A stretch of DNA of 64,000 nucleotides from Aphrophora alni (GCA_963513935.1 OY740774.1:85770890-85834889); one strand, 5' to 3'. Counted from the first letter of the stretch, positions 1 through 12,878 are shown. The notes: generated by a model not told the origin, from the sequence alone. Program-made: numbers and translations.

Positions 1-1393
1 TTTCGAAAGAAGAACACAATTTTGACAAACATATATGTTAACTTTTATTCATGCCAAACACTATTATTTATTGATTCCTTCCTCCGCCTTACCACATGTT
101 GAAAAGAAATAAATTTCACTAAAATAAAACTTGTGTTTTCTGTGAGATTTGAACCCAGACTCTTTCATTAAAAATGACAACTTTAACCTCATGACTACTA
201 GGATTTAAATGAAATACCATTTTTTAAAAACAATTTTGAATAGTCAGATTATATTGCGTATTCTCCTTAAATATATTTTACAAAGTAGAAAATATTTAAC
301 TTCGACATTAAATTATAATATATGTAATTTCAACTATCACCACCCGCTGTTTATTTAGCAGGCGTTCATCAGAAAATGACTACTTCAATCTCGTGGCTAC
401 CAGAACATAATGAAATAGCCACTTTTTTTCATTCGTTACAGTAGTCAGATCATGTTACTTATTTTCTCTAACTAAGAACACGTTTAGACTATCTTTATGT
501 CTTGGTGTCTCATTTAAGTATCTAAGACAACAAATGAACGTACTGCACAAATGAGGCCTAACGTCACTCAAATGCAAAGGATTAATGTTAGTCTTGAGAT
601 GACTGGGACTTCATTATATCTAATTTATTACATCCTTTGCAGTAATTATAACCGTTTAGAGGTTAACTGTGAACAATATGACTTCTGTGCTTGTTATATG
701 TTAACTTATACGTCAGTCATAAAGAAAATTTAACGCTGGGTTTGACAATGACTTATTTCAGGAGGAAGGGAATGAAAGCAGTTCTTTTCGTTTAGTATTA
801 TTGATATATAGGATATGTGAGGACTATCCTAAACGTTAAAAAATAGCCCAGTCATAGATATTCTGGTATGTTTAATACTATTTGCTTACAAGTAATAGTA
901 ATATAGAATAATATAATAGGATATACTAAAATACTGGTAATGGGGAAGTTCATTGTAAATTGCGTTGCTAATTATTATTATGCTCGTATGATCAGTAAGT
1001 AATCACCAATATTTAGATGTCATATTATACTGTTAATTATTATTGTATTTTAGTTGTGTCTAAAAAATGTCTTTCAACAATAAGAGACATCCTACGCGTT
1101 TTGAAATCCACGAGTTGTCATTGATAGACATGTTATCAGATCAGAAAACAATAATAAATACGAGCTTCTGTGAAAGTAAAGCTTGTAACAAAAGTTAAAG
1201 GAAACCCGAAACGAAATTGGATTTCAAGTGAGCAGAACATTGGATGCAGTAGAAGGAAAACGAGAATCTTGTTACTGGAGTAAATAAAGCAGGGAAAATG
1301 TCTGACCATTTTGTTTTGAGTTATAAGCTTGTTTGTAATATAATTCTCTGTTGTTGATGTTATTTTAAACGTTGCTTCTGATTTAGATTATAT

Positions 1394-1849
1394 CAATGAC
1401 TACATATATACTATAAGACACGACATGGCCATGTTAAATATTCTACGCTTATTCTTGAGTTGACCAATACCCGCTAGGTCGCTCTGCTAGAGAATCTGAA
1501 GTTGATGTGACTGGCGCTAGGTGGCTCTACAGTCAAACAATGTTTCAGGCGGGTAAGAGAAAACGCACTGATGCCACATATGGGACCAGAGATGCGAGGG
1601 AAGGTCGAGAATCGCTTATCTCAGCGCACGAACTGACAACACTGACTATGCTGACGGAAGTAAGTGAGAAGGTTTGTGAGAGAGAGGTCAACAGTTGTAC
1701 AGTCTCAACCAAGTGGGATGCGTACAGTCAAGCACCTGCTGCTAGCGCTTTCTGATAGCTGTGTGTCAAACTTGTGACGAACAGCACCCGTAAAGCGTAG
1801 ACTATTTCCCTATCCTATGTCGTGTCTTATAGTATTTATGTAGTCATTG
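1394..1849. mobile_element. 456-bp MITE with 35-bp TIRs and 7-bp target duplication
   Basis: The ends are inverted copies starting CAATGACTACAT, matching at about 34 of 35 positions. The element is flanked on both sides by ATTATAT (1387-1393 and 1850-1856), a 7-bp target-site duplication. The interior is more GC-rich than its surroundings and includes an 82-codon open frame (1507-1755) that resembles no transposase I know, so this is probably a non-autonomous element. A 7-bp duplication fits few known DNA-transposon groups (for example some P- or Dada-like families); I cannot assign one. Confidence 0.8.
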
Positions 1850-3067
1850 ATTATATATACCACAGGGAAACAGTATGTAGATTATACTAGCTATACAAGC
1901 AGCGACGAGTTGAGTTCGTTGAGGGAGGTGCCGGTAGGTAGACGACATTGAAGAAATCAATAGGGACCGTGACGGTTTCCCAACACGTTTCCCCGCTGTG
2001 ACAGTGCTTTGTACCGCGATTTTCTGCAGTTACGTTTATTTAAAGCGTTCGATAATGCATTTCATTTTGCAACACACTTACAAAATCATAATTTAACGAA
2101 TAATTTGTAAAACAAAAAAATTATTAGCTGCTTTCCTCCCTTGTAAAATCATCAGAAATTTCTCAATGAAAACAATATTTTTTTTCCCCGAATAATGAAA
2201 TAAATGTAATAGAAATCATTTCGCTTAAATTGCAAGAAACTTCAATTAAAACAAATATTTATTTTTGTACTGGGTTATGACTATTATTACAGGGGAAGTA
2301 ATTATTACCGTTAAACCATAAAATATTAAAAAATAAATATGTCAATACGGCTGACATAATGTTAATGTGTCAGTTAGAGTAGAAATGTTTATATTATTAA
2401 AACAAAACAAAAAAATTATCGTTTATCTTATAAAAGAAACTACTTGAACATAATGAAACTACTTATTTACGCAACTCAATTATCATTGCAAGACATTGTT
2501 AGCCTCACTCGGGGGTTAGCCTCGTGCATTGAGTTATTCGATTTAACAACTTCGCGCTGCTCTTGGGTATTATCCCACAGATATGATTCGTGGCGCTTAC
2601 TGTAGATAAGAAAACCACAGGCCACATAGTCTTTGATCATTAGCCCTTGCTAGAAAGAGACACAAGTGTTTTCAAACTTCTGGACGAGGTTATTAGTGTG
2701 CTACAAAACACATAGAGAGGAGTTACTTAGTATCTACTGAACTTGAGTCAAGAGACTTAGTTGCACAAGAGACTAATGTTTACGGTACCTTAAGGTCGTT
2801 TAAATTTTCCTTTCAATCTAATCTAATCTATATTATACAGGTTTGCATACTAGTGGTAATTCTTCCTACAGGATGTGAGGAACATACAAAGGAAATAGTA
2901 TACCTTTCTGTACATAATAAAAGGAGAAGCAATGCAACTGCATGTATCAGCGCTAATAGCCCCTCATGTTGACGTGTAGGATATGGAAAGCCATCCTCAC
3001 CGGTTCATTACGATATATACGTAGTTCTACGGTCATGGATTTATTGTAAAGTTACAATACACACCAT

Positions 3068-3385
3068 CTTGAGGATGTAGTTTCACGTTTTTTTTCACAA
3101 CCCTCAATGCAGTACAGAGTGACAAGCATGTCTGTCGTCAATATTAGCAATGACTACATAAATGTAGTCATTGATATTAGTTTGTTATTTTCGTAGCCCA
3201 GCCATACATTCTCGCCTTGTTCAATAGTGTTTGTTTACAGGTAATGGGATTGACTAAAACTCAGGTAATAGGGAAGTTAGTTGTAAATATCATTGCTAAT
3301 TATTATTATGTGATCAGTATGTAATCACCAATTTTTAGATGTGTTGTTATTTACTGTTAATTATTAATGTATTTTAGTTTCACGT
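3068..3385 (+). repeat. Dispersed repeat containing GTTTACAGGTAATGGGATT
   Basis: This is one of several related copies. Others are at about 890-1065 (+), 59683-59962 (+) and, in reverse orientation, about 6960-7160. The shared core runs from a GGATGTAGTTT start, through GTTTACAGGTAATGGGATT, to AATCACCAATTTTTAGATGT and a TTAATTATTAATGTATTTTAG end. No coding potential is seen. This copy carries the 26-bp insertion described separately. Confidence 0.7.
3148..3173. mobile_element. 26-bp 'ends only' copy of the CAATGACTACAT element
   Basis: A perfect palindrome: CAATGACTACAT, two A residues, then its reverse complement. It is flanked by ATATTAG on both sides (3141-3147 and 3174-3180). The 12-bp arm equals the terminus of the 456-bp element at 1394. 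The related dispersed repeat near 59740 has the uninterrupted site with a single TATTAG, so the 26 bp plus one duplicated target copy is an insertion. Confidence 0.75.
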
Positions 3386-5698
3386 AATTTTTCTTACGAT
3401 TGTATCTTACATCCTACACGTTTTAAAATGTTTGAGTTGCCACTGCAAAATACCATTTTAAATTAAAAATTTTAAATTTTTTTTAGTTTAAATTGATTAA
3501 ACTAGATAGCAAGAACATCACCGTTACTTGTGGATGGTCAAACAAATGTACACTTAAAAACATGAAGGTTCCTTGGTTAGATTTTAAACATGATCAACTG
3601 TATAAATTAAAAAAAAAACCTTGCGCCTTACAGCCCCACTCTCTAGTCTTTGAAAACTCAATACACACATGCACATGAGAGAACGTTTATGCAATATTAA
3701 TGTATCGCAGCGTTTACTTTGTACCAAACGTTGAGAAAATGATTCCTTTCAATTGTGGGATGCATAAATTTGAACAATTCCAAATACAAAGGAAGATCCA
3801 GGATGAATATTGAGTTCCTTCAAGACCCTTTGAGCCTTGATTCACTCCTGTAAATTGAAAAGGACGCTGAGAAATATTTTCCCCAGTTGAAAGCAACAAA
3901 ACGAATTCTAAATTATGCTTGAAAAAAGGTTAGATTGGACTTATAAAGTATGGCTGACTGTAAGTAATGGTGGATTCTGCTGAAGTGAGGTCTTACATTT
4001 AGATTTAAATGATTTGTTTCTGCTGTCAGAATTTTATTTATAATTAAGAATGATTTGAGAGATGCAACTAATTTATTGGTTAAGTAAATAAACGTTGCAA
4101 AAACATTGCAATAACTTTCTCCATACCCATACAACTTTAGAAAACAAAATGGTAATAGAAAAAAAATTCAAAATGTCTGTTTACTTAAAAAAAAAAAAAA
4201 AAAAGTAATTTTCTCTATTGCTGAGTTCTGCTTTATGTTTTCTTTTTGTAGATAATTTGGTACAGAAGATGTTTTCTCTTATAAATATTTATAAATTGTT
4301 TGACTTATATATAAATTAAGCTTACTCAGATAAATAGGATTAGTTTCAAATCGAATTTTAAATACCAGCAGTCATGGATCTATTCGAATTTTGTCATTAA
4401 TCACTAAAATGTACTTTTTTTACTTGAGTTAGGCTTTGGCATATTTCACTGAAATCGGTAGAGCTGATGTTAATAAAATCAAAATTTGTTGTCTTTTATT
4501 AGCTTCTCCATAGGTTTAAGTTATGGAAAAAACTAAACATAAGGTTTAAACCTTTAGACATGATAAAATATAATTAAATACTAAATTTGATCAAAATAGG
4601 ACCACTAGTTTTATAGAACATTGTACAAACAAATGATGTCATCTCGACGAGAAACAGGATATTATAAGGAAATATTTTTGTACTTGTAAGAATTGTATTA
4701 TACGTGTATTAATAAGAAAATACTATTAATTCTGATTTTAAAGTTATTTCATAATCTTTGATTGTTAATATTACCAATGGTTTGAGATTGTTTACCCTGA
4801 TAAATAGTTAGGACAACGTCTTCTTGGCTCCACCTCTTTAATAACCTGTTGCTTCCCGTCCTTTATGTAGTCTAGGACTGTGTGTGGTGGTTTTATTTGA
4901 TCACATTTGTATTTAGTCTTAGCGTTGACTGATCACACCTGGTTTTAGGGTTGAGTTATTTTTCATTGGTTATAGATTTAGTTTTAGTTTTCAACCTCTC
5001 GCTACTTAGCTATGTTGGTGTTTTTATCTTTTCGGATCTAAGTTTTACACTTGATAACAAGAGTTGATTTATACTCTTAAAACGTCGTGTATTTGTTTTT
5101 AATACAAATGAAGGCAAATGTCCGATTAAACCTATTAATAATATTATTTGATATTTCGTTTTGAATTACATTAGATTTTAAAATTTTGTTGTTTTCTGTT
5201 TTTATTAACAGTTATTTATTTTAAAGTTTTCTTATGAGTTTGAAAAAGAGAGAAAACGAGCGTGTGAATCATAAACTACAAACGATGTCGAGTTGAGATC
5301 CAAAGGGGTAGGAAATCGTCTCTCACTTCCGACGCTATACTACCCAGGGGACGTACAAATGTTATCCTAGGGAAGGATGTCACTCTCAACTGAGTGAAGA
5401 CGTTCTATTTGCATCTATCCTTGGAGGTTCATGCGATGACGATACATAATTCCCAACACACCCTTTATTATAGTAGGGTTGAAGAGACGGAGTGATGGTT
5501 TTCAATTAGCGCAATGAAGGATCAGTTTTTGTTGTTGCTTCTTTGCATAATAACATTCAGTTCCCGGATTTAAATTTCTTGTTATTTTTTCATGCTGTGA
5601 AAAAGGATTACTTTAGGCGGCGCTACAGGTTCATTAAATAACTAAAGATCGGTGGCTCAATTGTGGTTATGTGTTCAAATTTATTATATATGCAATAT

Positions 5699-6400
5699 AC
5701 AGGGTGTATCAAAAAACCGTAGCGAGCTATGCAGAACCGGTTTCTACATTAAAAATAAGTCAAAAATGTTCAGTAACTTTGTGTCGATTTCTGGTTAGTT
5801 TAGCAGTAATCCACCATTTTGTTTTTTTTAGGAAAAAATTAATATTTTAAATACACTTTAAAGTATTGTTATGAAACTTGGCAAATGTTTTACGTACTTT
5901 TATCTCCGAAATTTCCCAACATATTTTAATTTTAATTCATAAAACTTCAAAATGGCGACCGTTTAAATTTTAAAATTTTGAATATCTTGAAAATCACCAA
6001 CTTTACAAAAAAATACAAGAAACAAAAACATTTCCTTTTTTAATAAAAAACAAAAGGGTGTTTTGTATTTTTCCTGTACCTCAAAAGATAATCGAGTTAC
6101 CGTGAAAAGTATGAAAAAAATCGTTCTCGGTAGTTGTCTACGATAGCAAAAATTAACATACAATCAAACAATTTTAGAATTTTGATAATTTTTTGTAAAA
6201 GTAATAAAATTTATTGCCCAGATCAATAAAAAAAGTTAACCTAACTATTATTACCAATTTAAAAATTGTAATTTATTTATATTTTTGATGCCTAACGTCT
6301 GGAAACCCAACGTGTTTCTTTACAAAAAATTGTCTAGAAAAAAAGTTTTTATTCATAAAATACCTAAAAAACGACGTTATTGGTTTACTTTATATTGTAG
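5699..6400 (+). mobile_element. Probable fragment of an ACAGGGTGT-type insect element
   Basis: It begins ACAGGGTGTATCAAAAAACC, a start typical of many insect MITEs. It continues with an AT-rich body containing CAAAATGGCGACCGTTTAAA-like sequence, which recurs near 11855, 22255, 27550 and 48340. The right boundary is not defined and no transposase is visible. Confidence 0.4.
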
Positions 6401-8078
6401 GGGGAATCGTGATGGGCTAGTCACAACAAGATATCCGCGGACCTGATTTAGAATACGTGTTGGCTAAGATGGGCTTATTCGCAGTTAGCCATTTTTTGCC
6501 ATAACCACTAGGTTTTCTTTTCAGTTGGCAGAAGCTCCGTTTCAAGACACAAGACAGACAGACATTAATTCAAAAACCATTTAAAAAAAAATTCATGCCA
6601 CCTCAAAGCGGATAATCTGGAAAAACCCTTCATCAATTTCTTTAACAATCACAAATCTTCTTCTATATTAAATATACGCGCGAAAGTAATGAACACATCG
6701 GTGAAAGAGAAATATATCTCATATAAGTTGATAAGTCAAAACAAGATGGTCAGACTTTTTTCTTGCTTTATCACATTACTCCAGTAACGAGATTCTTCTC
6801 CTCTTGAAATCCAATTTTGTTTCAGGTTTCCTTTAACTTTCATTACGAGCTTTGCTTTCACTGAAATTGTTATTTATTATTGCTGTATGATGTGATAAAA
6901 TCAGTGAAAAGTTGTACGTTTATAACAGTTGGATGTAGGGTACTATCCAAAGAAAAAGTACATAGTAACGTTAATAGTTAAAAGTATATACATCTAAATA
7001 TGGGTGATTACTATAGTAATAATTAGGTACGAGATAGAATTAATTTTCCCATTACCTGTATTTTAATAAATCTCAACTAATACTTTAATCCCATTATCTG
7101 TAAACAATGATACTTGGTGTTTTTTTTTTTCATTTAGGATGATCCTCACATCCTACATAGAAGAAAGGATGTGGTTGGAATCACAGTTGTGGTTTGGTTG
7201 GTGAAGCTGGTGTATCACTGAAGAGGACGACCTTGTCGTTGAAACGCGTCTGATACTTAGGCGTATTTTTTATGAGAATTGTGTTCTGTGTGTTTGTTAT
7301 ACTGTATAATTTTTCTCATAAGTCAAGCTCAACATTTAATATATCTACATAGAAGAGTTGCTATGACTGCAAGTATGCTAACCATGGTAGGAACTACAAA
7401 GAAAGTCAATCTCGAAGGACAAAACTTCATTTTTCCTTTTAGATATATATCACCGCCAACTTCTGTCAAACCCAGCGTTAAAGTTTCTTTATGACTTGAA
7501 AATAAGTTATCACGTATTTAGCACGCAAGTCGTATTGTTAACCTCTAAATGGTATAATTACTGGAAAGAGTAATAAATTAAGGAATAATGAAGTCATAGC
7601 CGTCATATTAGTATATGAGTGACATTAGAGCTGACGCTGTGAAAATGAGACAGTTATTTGTCAGCAAAATGATAAAATAACAAACGATAACTTTGTCAGA
7701 CATGTACAAAACAAAATCACAATCTAAGCATACGTAAAATACAAGGTAATTGAAAATGGTGTTCGTGATTTCAACTGTAAATTGCGTGACAATAAATCAA
7801 ACAATCTTCTTGATTTCAATGACAAACCGTTCAATATGATAACACAGATGCAGATGTAAACATATGCACAGATGCTATTCCGCTCGATTCTCGTCTCTCA
7901 TAGTCTGTGTCGTTTGGAATAATGTAAGACGACATGACGTGGGTCATGTCTACCGAGGAAATTATTACTTTCTTGGATTTGAAAGTAATTTCATGTTTTA
8001 CCAAAAAATAGAGAAGTGTCCATATTACGAGTATTTTTTGTTAGCCTAAAGGTGAAAACCATTGCTGTCTTAGAAAGG

Positions 8079-8118
<40 letters not shown>
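8079..8118. repeat. A40 homopolymer
   Basis: An uninterrupted run of 40 A residues. It may be a retroposed poly(A) tail or a simple expansion; no clear retrogene lies immediately 5' of it. Confidence 0.95.
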
Positions 8119-8120
<2 letters not shown>

Positions 8121-8399
8121 AACAAAATCAGCTTAAAAAAAGTTAGATATTCATTTGGTGAAATTAACAATACAAAATTTTGTTAACAAATAAAATACAA
8201 TAAACTATGAAGTAAGATATTACAGCGCTGTAAAAGAGTCGTACCTACTAAATCATTGATCAAAAATATTCAGGCGACGCAAGATGGTCAAGAATAGATC
8301 AAGAATCCTATCATCATCTCCCATCATCTGAACGATTAAGCAGAACAAAAATCCTACGAAGTATTCTCAGAAATACATAGTCGATTATGTCAGAAATAT

Positions 8400-8665
8400 A
8401 TGACGGAATGGGCATTGCGGAAGATTCCTTTGTTCTATCGGAAATCTACGGAGTGATAATGGAGTGACCGATGAGAAGACGTGTACAAGTTCCTCTAGAT
8501 GACTGGTACGAATTAATGTTCTCCAATGCTTGCAAGGAGTTCCAATGACAGTTTTTCTAAATTTTGATTGGAAGGGATGTCTTGTGGCCACTAAAAATCC
8601 TGATTTGATACCTGCTGGCTTTATTCTGGGGTTACTTTAAGGACATATTTACTCTGATGGATCTA
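8400..8665 (+). pseudogene. Degenerate mariner/Tc1-type transposase fragment
   Basis: Two frames read WPLKNPDLIPAG and then, after a one-base shift, ALFWGYFKDIFT around 8580-8650. Together these match the mariner motif WPPRSPDLTPxDFFLWGYxKD near the third catalytic residue. Upstream sequence is too decayed to align by eye. The fragment is non-functional. Confidence 0.5.
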
Positions 8666-8804
8666 CGCTATTTAAGAGAGAGAATCATATCGCTGTTGCA
8701 ACTGTTGCTCCTGGCGTCATCGAACGTTCCTGAGCGGAGATCGGCTTTTCAAAGGGTGATTGTGGAGTAATGTGGGTCGTTTCAACGTTATTTCTCACTG
8801 TAAA

Positions 8805-9215
8805 TAGAGTTTTGTTCAAGTGTACAGTAGCTGCGTTGTTAATTACTCCTTGATCTATGAATATTGTTGTGTCACGTCTAACGTTAGACAGTAGCCATAT
8901 TGGATTTACAAGAATGATTTATGGAATGTATTAAAACATTCAAATAGTTAGCCACTCATTAAGTATTTAATTTCAACTTTATTTCTCTCTGTAAATAGAG
9001 TTTTGTTCAAGTGTAAAGTAGCTGCGTTGTTAATTACTCCTTGATCTATGAATATTGTTGTGTCATATCTAAAGCTAGACAGTACACATATTGGATTTAC
9101 AAGAATGATTTATTGAATGTATTAAAACATTCAAATAGTTAGCCACCCATTAAGTATTTAATTTTTACGTTATTTTCACAATAAATGGTGTAATGTTCAA
9201 GTGTACAGTAGCTGC
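8805..9215. repeat. About 2.2 copies of a 181-bp tandem repeat
   Basis: TAAATAGAGTTTTGTTCAAG occurs at 8811 and 8992 (spacing 181). A diverged third start is at 9182. The units include CTCCTTGATCTATGAATATT, a word related to repeats at 15545, 15775, 22670 and 29285. No coding potential. Confidence 0.85.
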
Positions 9216-10123
9216 GATACAGTTACTGTTACTACTGCTCATAGAATTATTGGTATGGACAAAGGAATTGCCAACTGAAAAGCAAATGGAGTTAAATATA
9301 ATCAGCAGTTAAAAAAGATGTTACAAATTTATTATCCTGTTTTAGTATATTCTTGTTAATACATTGGTTGACTATAATTTGGTGCAATCTTCCACTACTG
9401 GAGGTTTGGCCTGCTGGTCAAGACGCTGTAGAAATAACATGGTGCTGAAACAAGTAATGGTAGATTTAGTATTGCGAACAAACACTGAATTTAGGACATT
9501 GTTTAGAGTAACCAAATAAGATATAAAACATTTTTTGTTTGGAAGATGAAACTTTTAGGTTAAGTCGTTCCTTGGGGATATTTTAAACTAAACGGTGTAA
9601 AACCATTGCATAAACTTTCTCACTTGTTTATCCACAAAACGAAGCAAAACAATTCGGTTGTTCTCAGTCAAAAAGCGAATATTGATTGTTTTGAATATAA
9701 TATTGTTCTCAGTCAAAAGTCAAGTGATTGATACGTTTTTGGTTAAACGTACAAAATACAGTAGAAACTCACTCTTGAAATTTTTTCTTTCCATTTGCTT
9801 TGGAATTATGAAGTTGTAATATTTTTTAAAAATATCACGATTTATCAACGAAAAGTGGAATTTTCTCAACTTTCCTGCCACAGCTGTTACTTTTGATATG
9901 TTTTTCTGAAAGTACTTGAAATTTTGAGTAAAATACAACCATTTTCATTTTAAAAAGTAATAATGTTAGTGTATTTATTTTGTTTGAAACAAACAAAATA
10001 GGTATTTTCGGAAAAAATCTGAAATAAAAAATACTATTTTCGGATTGTCGTTTGACATAACAATTACAAATTGTATTTAAAACGTGCCCTTGCAATAAAC
10101 TTTTATTTGATATAAATTTCATT

Positions 10124-10154
10124 TTATTCTTTTAAATTGTACGAGAAAACTGGC
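10124..10154 (-). CDS. Candidate terminal exon of the transporter (10 residues and stop)
   Basis: The preceding exon ends with TG. Here a long pyrimidine tract followed by ATTTTAG is succeeded by G CCA GTT TTC, completing Trp and giving WPVFSYNLKE then TAA. AATAAA hexamers follow, one overlapping the stop and another about 20 bases further on. The length and polar end suit an MFS C-terminus, but the exon is very short and AT-rich introns produce such matches by chance. It lies only about 20 bp from a 640-bp MITE-like repeat. The real last exon could lie elsewhere in 1-13380 or beyond the left edge. Confidence 0.3.
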
Positions 10155-10171
10155 CTAAAATAAAAAAAAAG

Positions 10172-10815
10172 GAGTTTGTCTACAGTTGTTGACAAAGTGG
10201 CATTTTGTTCATTTAAAATTAGTTTGCAAAACAGCTGATTTCTCAACAGTTTCACTTTGCCCACTACTTTGCTCACTCCGAATGGCAACCGAACAAAACG
10301 AAATTTATGTTAAGTTTATTTGAATTGATTTATAATATACAGGAAATCTCACGTATGTATGTTAGATTAATTCTTACAATGTAAAATAACATAAATAAAC
10401 AACAAAACAACGTTTTAAAGTTGAAAAAGGAAGTAACTATTCATAAAAATGATTGACAGTGTATGTAAACGGAGAGTATTTTTCGTTTGCCGAGTTTAGA
10501 AGTTGGCAATCCCGTTTCTTCAACAATACACCTAAGTTATTTGTAATATTCATAAATAACCTCAGTTTTGACGTGAGGTTGAACACTATTGTATTAAATT
10601 AATGCTTTATTAAATTGTGTTACTGCTGAAGTATATTTTTTATTTGTCACAAAATAACAACTGTAGACAAAGTATAATGTGAAATTCGTGAACAAAGTGT
10701 CTTTTTTAAACTCGATAAAATTGACGCACTCGGCAAGCCTCGTACGTCAACATTTTCCTCTCGTTTAAAATTGTGCCACTTTGCTTACTAGTTGCACAAA
10801 TAACTATTTCAGCAG
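10172..10815 (+). mobile_element. 640-bp MITE-like repeat, copy 1
   Basis: It runs from GTCTACAGTTGTTGACAAAG to GTTGCACAAATAACTATTTC. The two ends are imperfect inverted repeats built on AACAAAGTGGCA-like sequence next to a T/A-rich block. A very similar copy lies at 61966-62608. No ORF is visible, so it is probably non-autonomous. A short target duplication is not obvious. Confidence 0.65.
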
Positions 10816-11650
10816 AAATCACGCAGTAAGAAAATGTTGCATTTTCCATGTATAGTAATTATTATTTTAATCAAATTAAGATGGTTTATTACTGCAGAAA
10901 AAAATCAAAATGCTACAGTTATTGAATATTTTGTAATTCTCTTGTTTTTCTTCAGTAAATAGTTAAAGGTTACACGTCCTCTTAAATTTGATTTGGTTCA
11001 ACTATTCTCCATGTCTTAACAAAGTTATCTGTTAAGTTTCATGTTAAAACAGTTAATTACAAAAAGTATTTTAACAAAATACTTTTTAATTTAAATTAAA
11101 AAAATAAGTGTCTGATGTCAAATGAAAGCTTATTACAATTGTTATGCCTACAGCTATCCGATAATAATGTTTTGAATATTTAAACTTTTTTCGAAAATAA
11201 ATATATATATTTTTTTATTTCAAACTAAATAAATTAAAGATTACTTTTCAAAATGAAAATGCTTGTAGTTTACTTAATATTTTATGGGTTTTCAGATAAT
11301 AGTAATAATTGTTGGCAGGAAAGTTGATAAAATTGATCTTTTCGTTGATAAGTCAAGATATTTTTTAATTCGATTAAATTAATTTTTAACTCGATAGTTT
11401 CCCCCCCCCCTTAACTATCCCAAAATCGTTTTATTAATATAATAATATAGCAATTATTCCCTTGTCTGTCTAGACCGGTTTCTACGTGTAGAAACGAACG
11501 TGAAATTTTAAAGGACTTTGGTTTAACCTACGGACCCTAAAACCATGACGCTGTTCTACAATAAGTAATTTCTTAAAATCAACGATAACAAGAGAAAATT
11601 TTGTATTTGTGTCTTATGTGAGCTACCCCCAAATTTTGAGTTACATATAA

Positions 11651-12831
11651 ACAGAATGTCCCGTAAGTAAGCTGCCAAACTTTAGGAAATGATTCTGTGG
11701 GTCAGAATAAAGACAAAATTAAGAATTTTTCCCCCGAAACGCTTAGTTTCAGATGTCCTCCATTTTTTTGTATTACAAAAAAGGAAATAAAAAGATATTG
11801 AATTAAAATTTAGTATATGCATTTTGTATGTAATGAAGACTTTTGCATATTTTCAAAATGGCAACTGTTTAAAATATTTTTTATTACGAACAAAACGATT
11901 TTGTATTTTTGTTATACGTAAAAAATAATTGAGTTTTTAACAAAAAGCAGGGAACTAATAATTTATTCCTTGTTGTCTACAACACCTAAGATTTACTAGA
12001 ACAAAAAATGTTTTGAATTTTAATACTTTTAATAAAAATTTTAAAATCAATTATTCTGAATGCATAAAAAAACTAAATGTAACTCATAGCTATTTTTTCG
12101 TTATATATCTCGAAATATGTATAAAATTAAAACCAATTTAAATAGTTAATTTTATACATTACAAGTTAATGACACTTCAAACTTTTTGTATGTTTGTAAT
12201 TTGTTTAAAAATACAATTTACATTGGAATATTTTTGTACATATTTCAAATATTTAGCAAGACAAAAATTAAATAGGTGCCATTTTGAAATAGTTAAACTT
12301 TACATTTGTATTTTTTATTCAATTCAGAGCAATTGATTTAAAAATTATTTTTTATTAAAAGTATTAGAATTCTAAAAATATATTGTTTCTAGTCAATCTT
12401 GGATGTTGTAGATAACTACCATGAAATTATTAGTTTCCTAGTTTCGTGCTTTTTGGCAATAACTCGCATTTTCTTTAATTTACAGAATAATACAAACACC
12501 GTTTTATATGTCATTAAAAAACTAAACTTTTTTTTCTCTTGTGAATTTGTTGTAAAGTTATTAGTTTTAGAGATATTAAAAATTACATATTTTATGAGGC
12601 CGCCATTTTGAAAAAGTACAAAATATTCTTTATTTCCTATAAACTTATTAAACGTAATATACAAAATGTGAACTCAATATTTTTTCTATTGCCAAAGTTT
12701 TTTTTTTTTTTTTGTAAGGGGATACCTGTAAAACTAAACGTTTTTGGATAAATTTGTATTCTCAGTTTTTTCTTTATCCTGACCCACAGGTCTATATCCT
12801 AAAGTTTGGCAGCTTACATAAGAAACACTGT
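11651..12831. mobile_element. 1.2-kb element with about 75-bp terminal inverted repeats
   Basis: The left end (CAGAATGTCCCGTAAGTAAG, then CTGCCAAACTTTAGGA and CTGTGGGTCAG) reappears inverted at 12755-12831. The interior is AT-rich with only short opposing frames (12399-12611 and 12416-12664), which are shadows of each other and look non-coding. This is consistent with a non-autonomous DNA transposon. It abuts a (TA)n tract. Confidence 0.7.
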
Positions 12832-12838
12832 GTATAGG

Positions 12839-12842
<4 letters not shown>

Positions 12843-12874
<32 letters not shown>
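12843..12874. repeat. (TA)16 microsatellite
   Basis: A pure TA dinucleotide run immediately downstream of the 1.2-kb TIR element. Confidence 0.95.

Positions 12875-12878
<4 letters not shown>

Noticed and set aside
1507..1755. 82-codon ORF as a host gene
   Set aside because: Entirely inside a 456-bp MITE with TIRs and target duplication.
9260..9292. Alternative terminal exon after a CTTTTCAG acceptor near 9290 (minus)
   Set aside because: Would give a 9-residue tail with no charged residues and no nearby poly(A) signal; weaker than 10124-10154.
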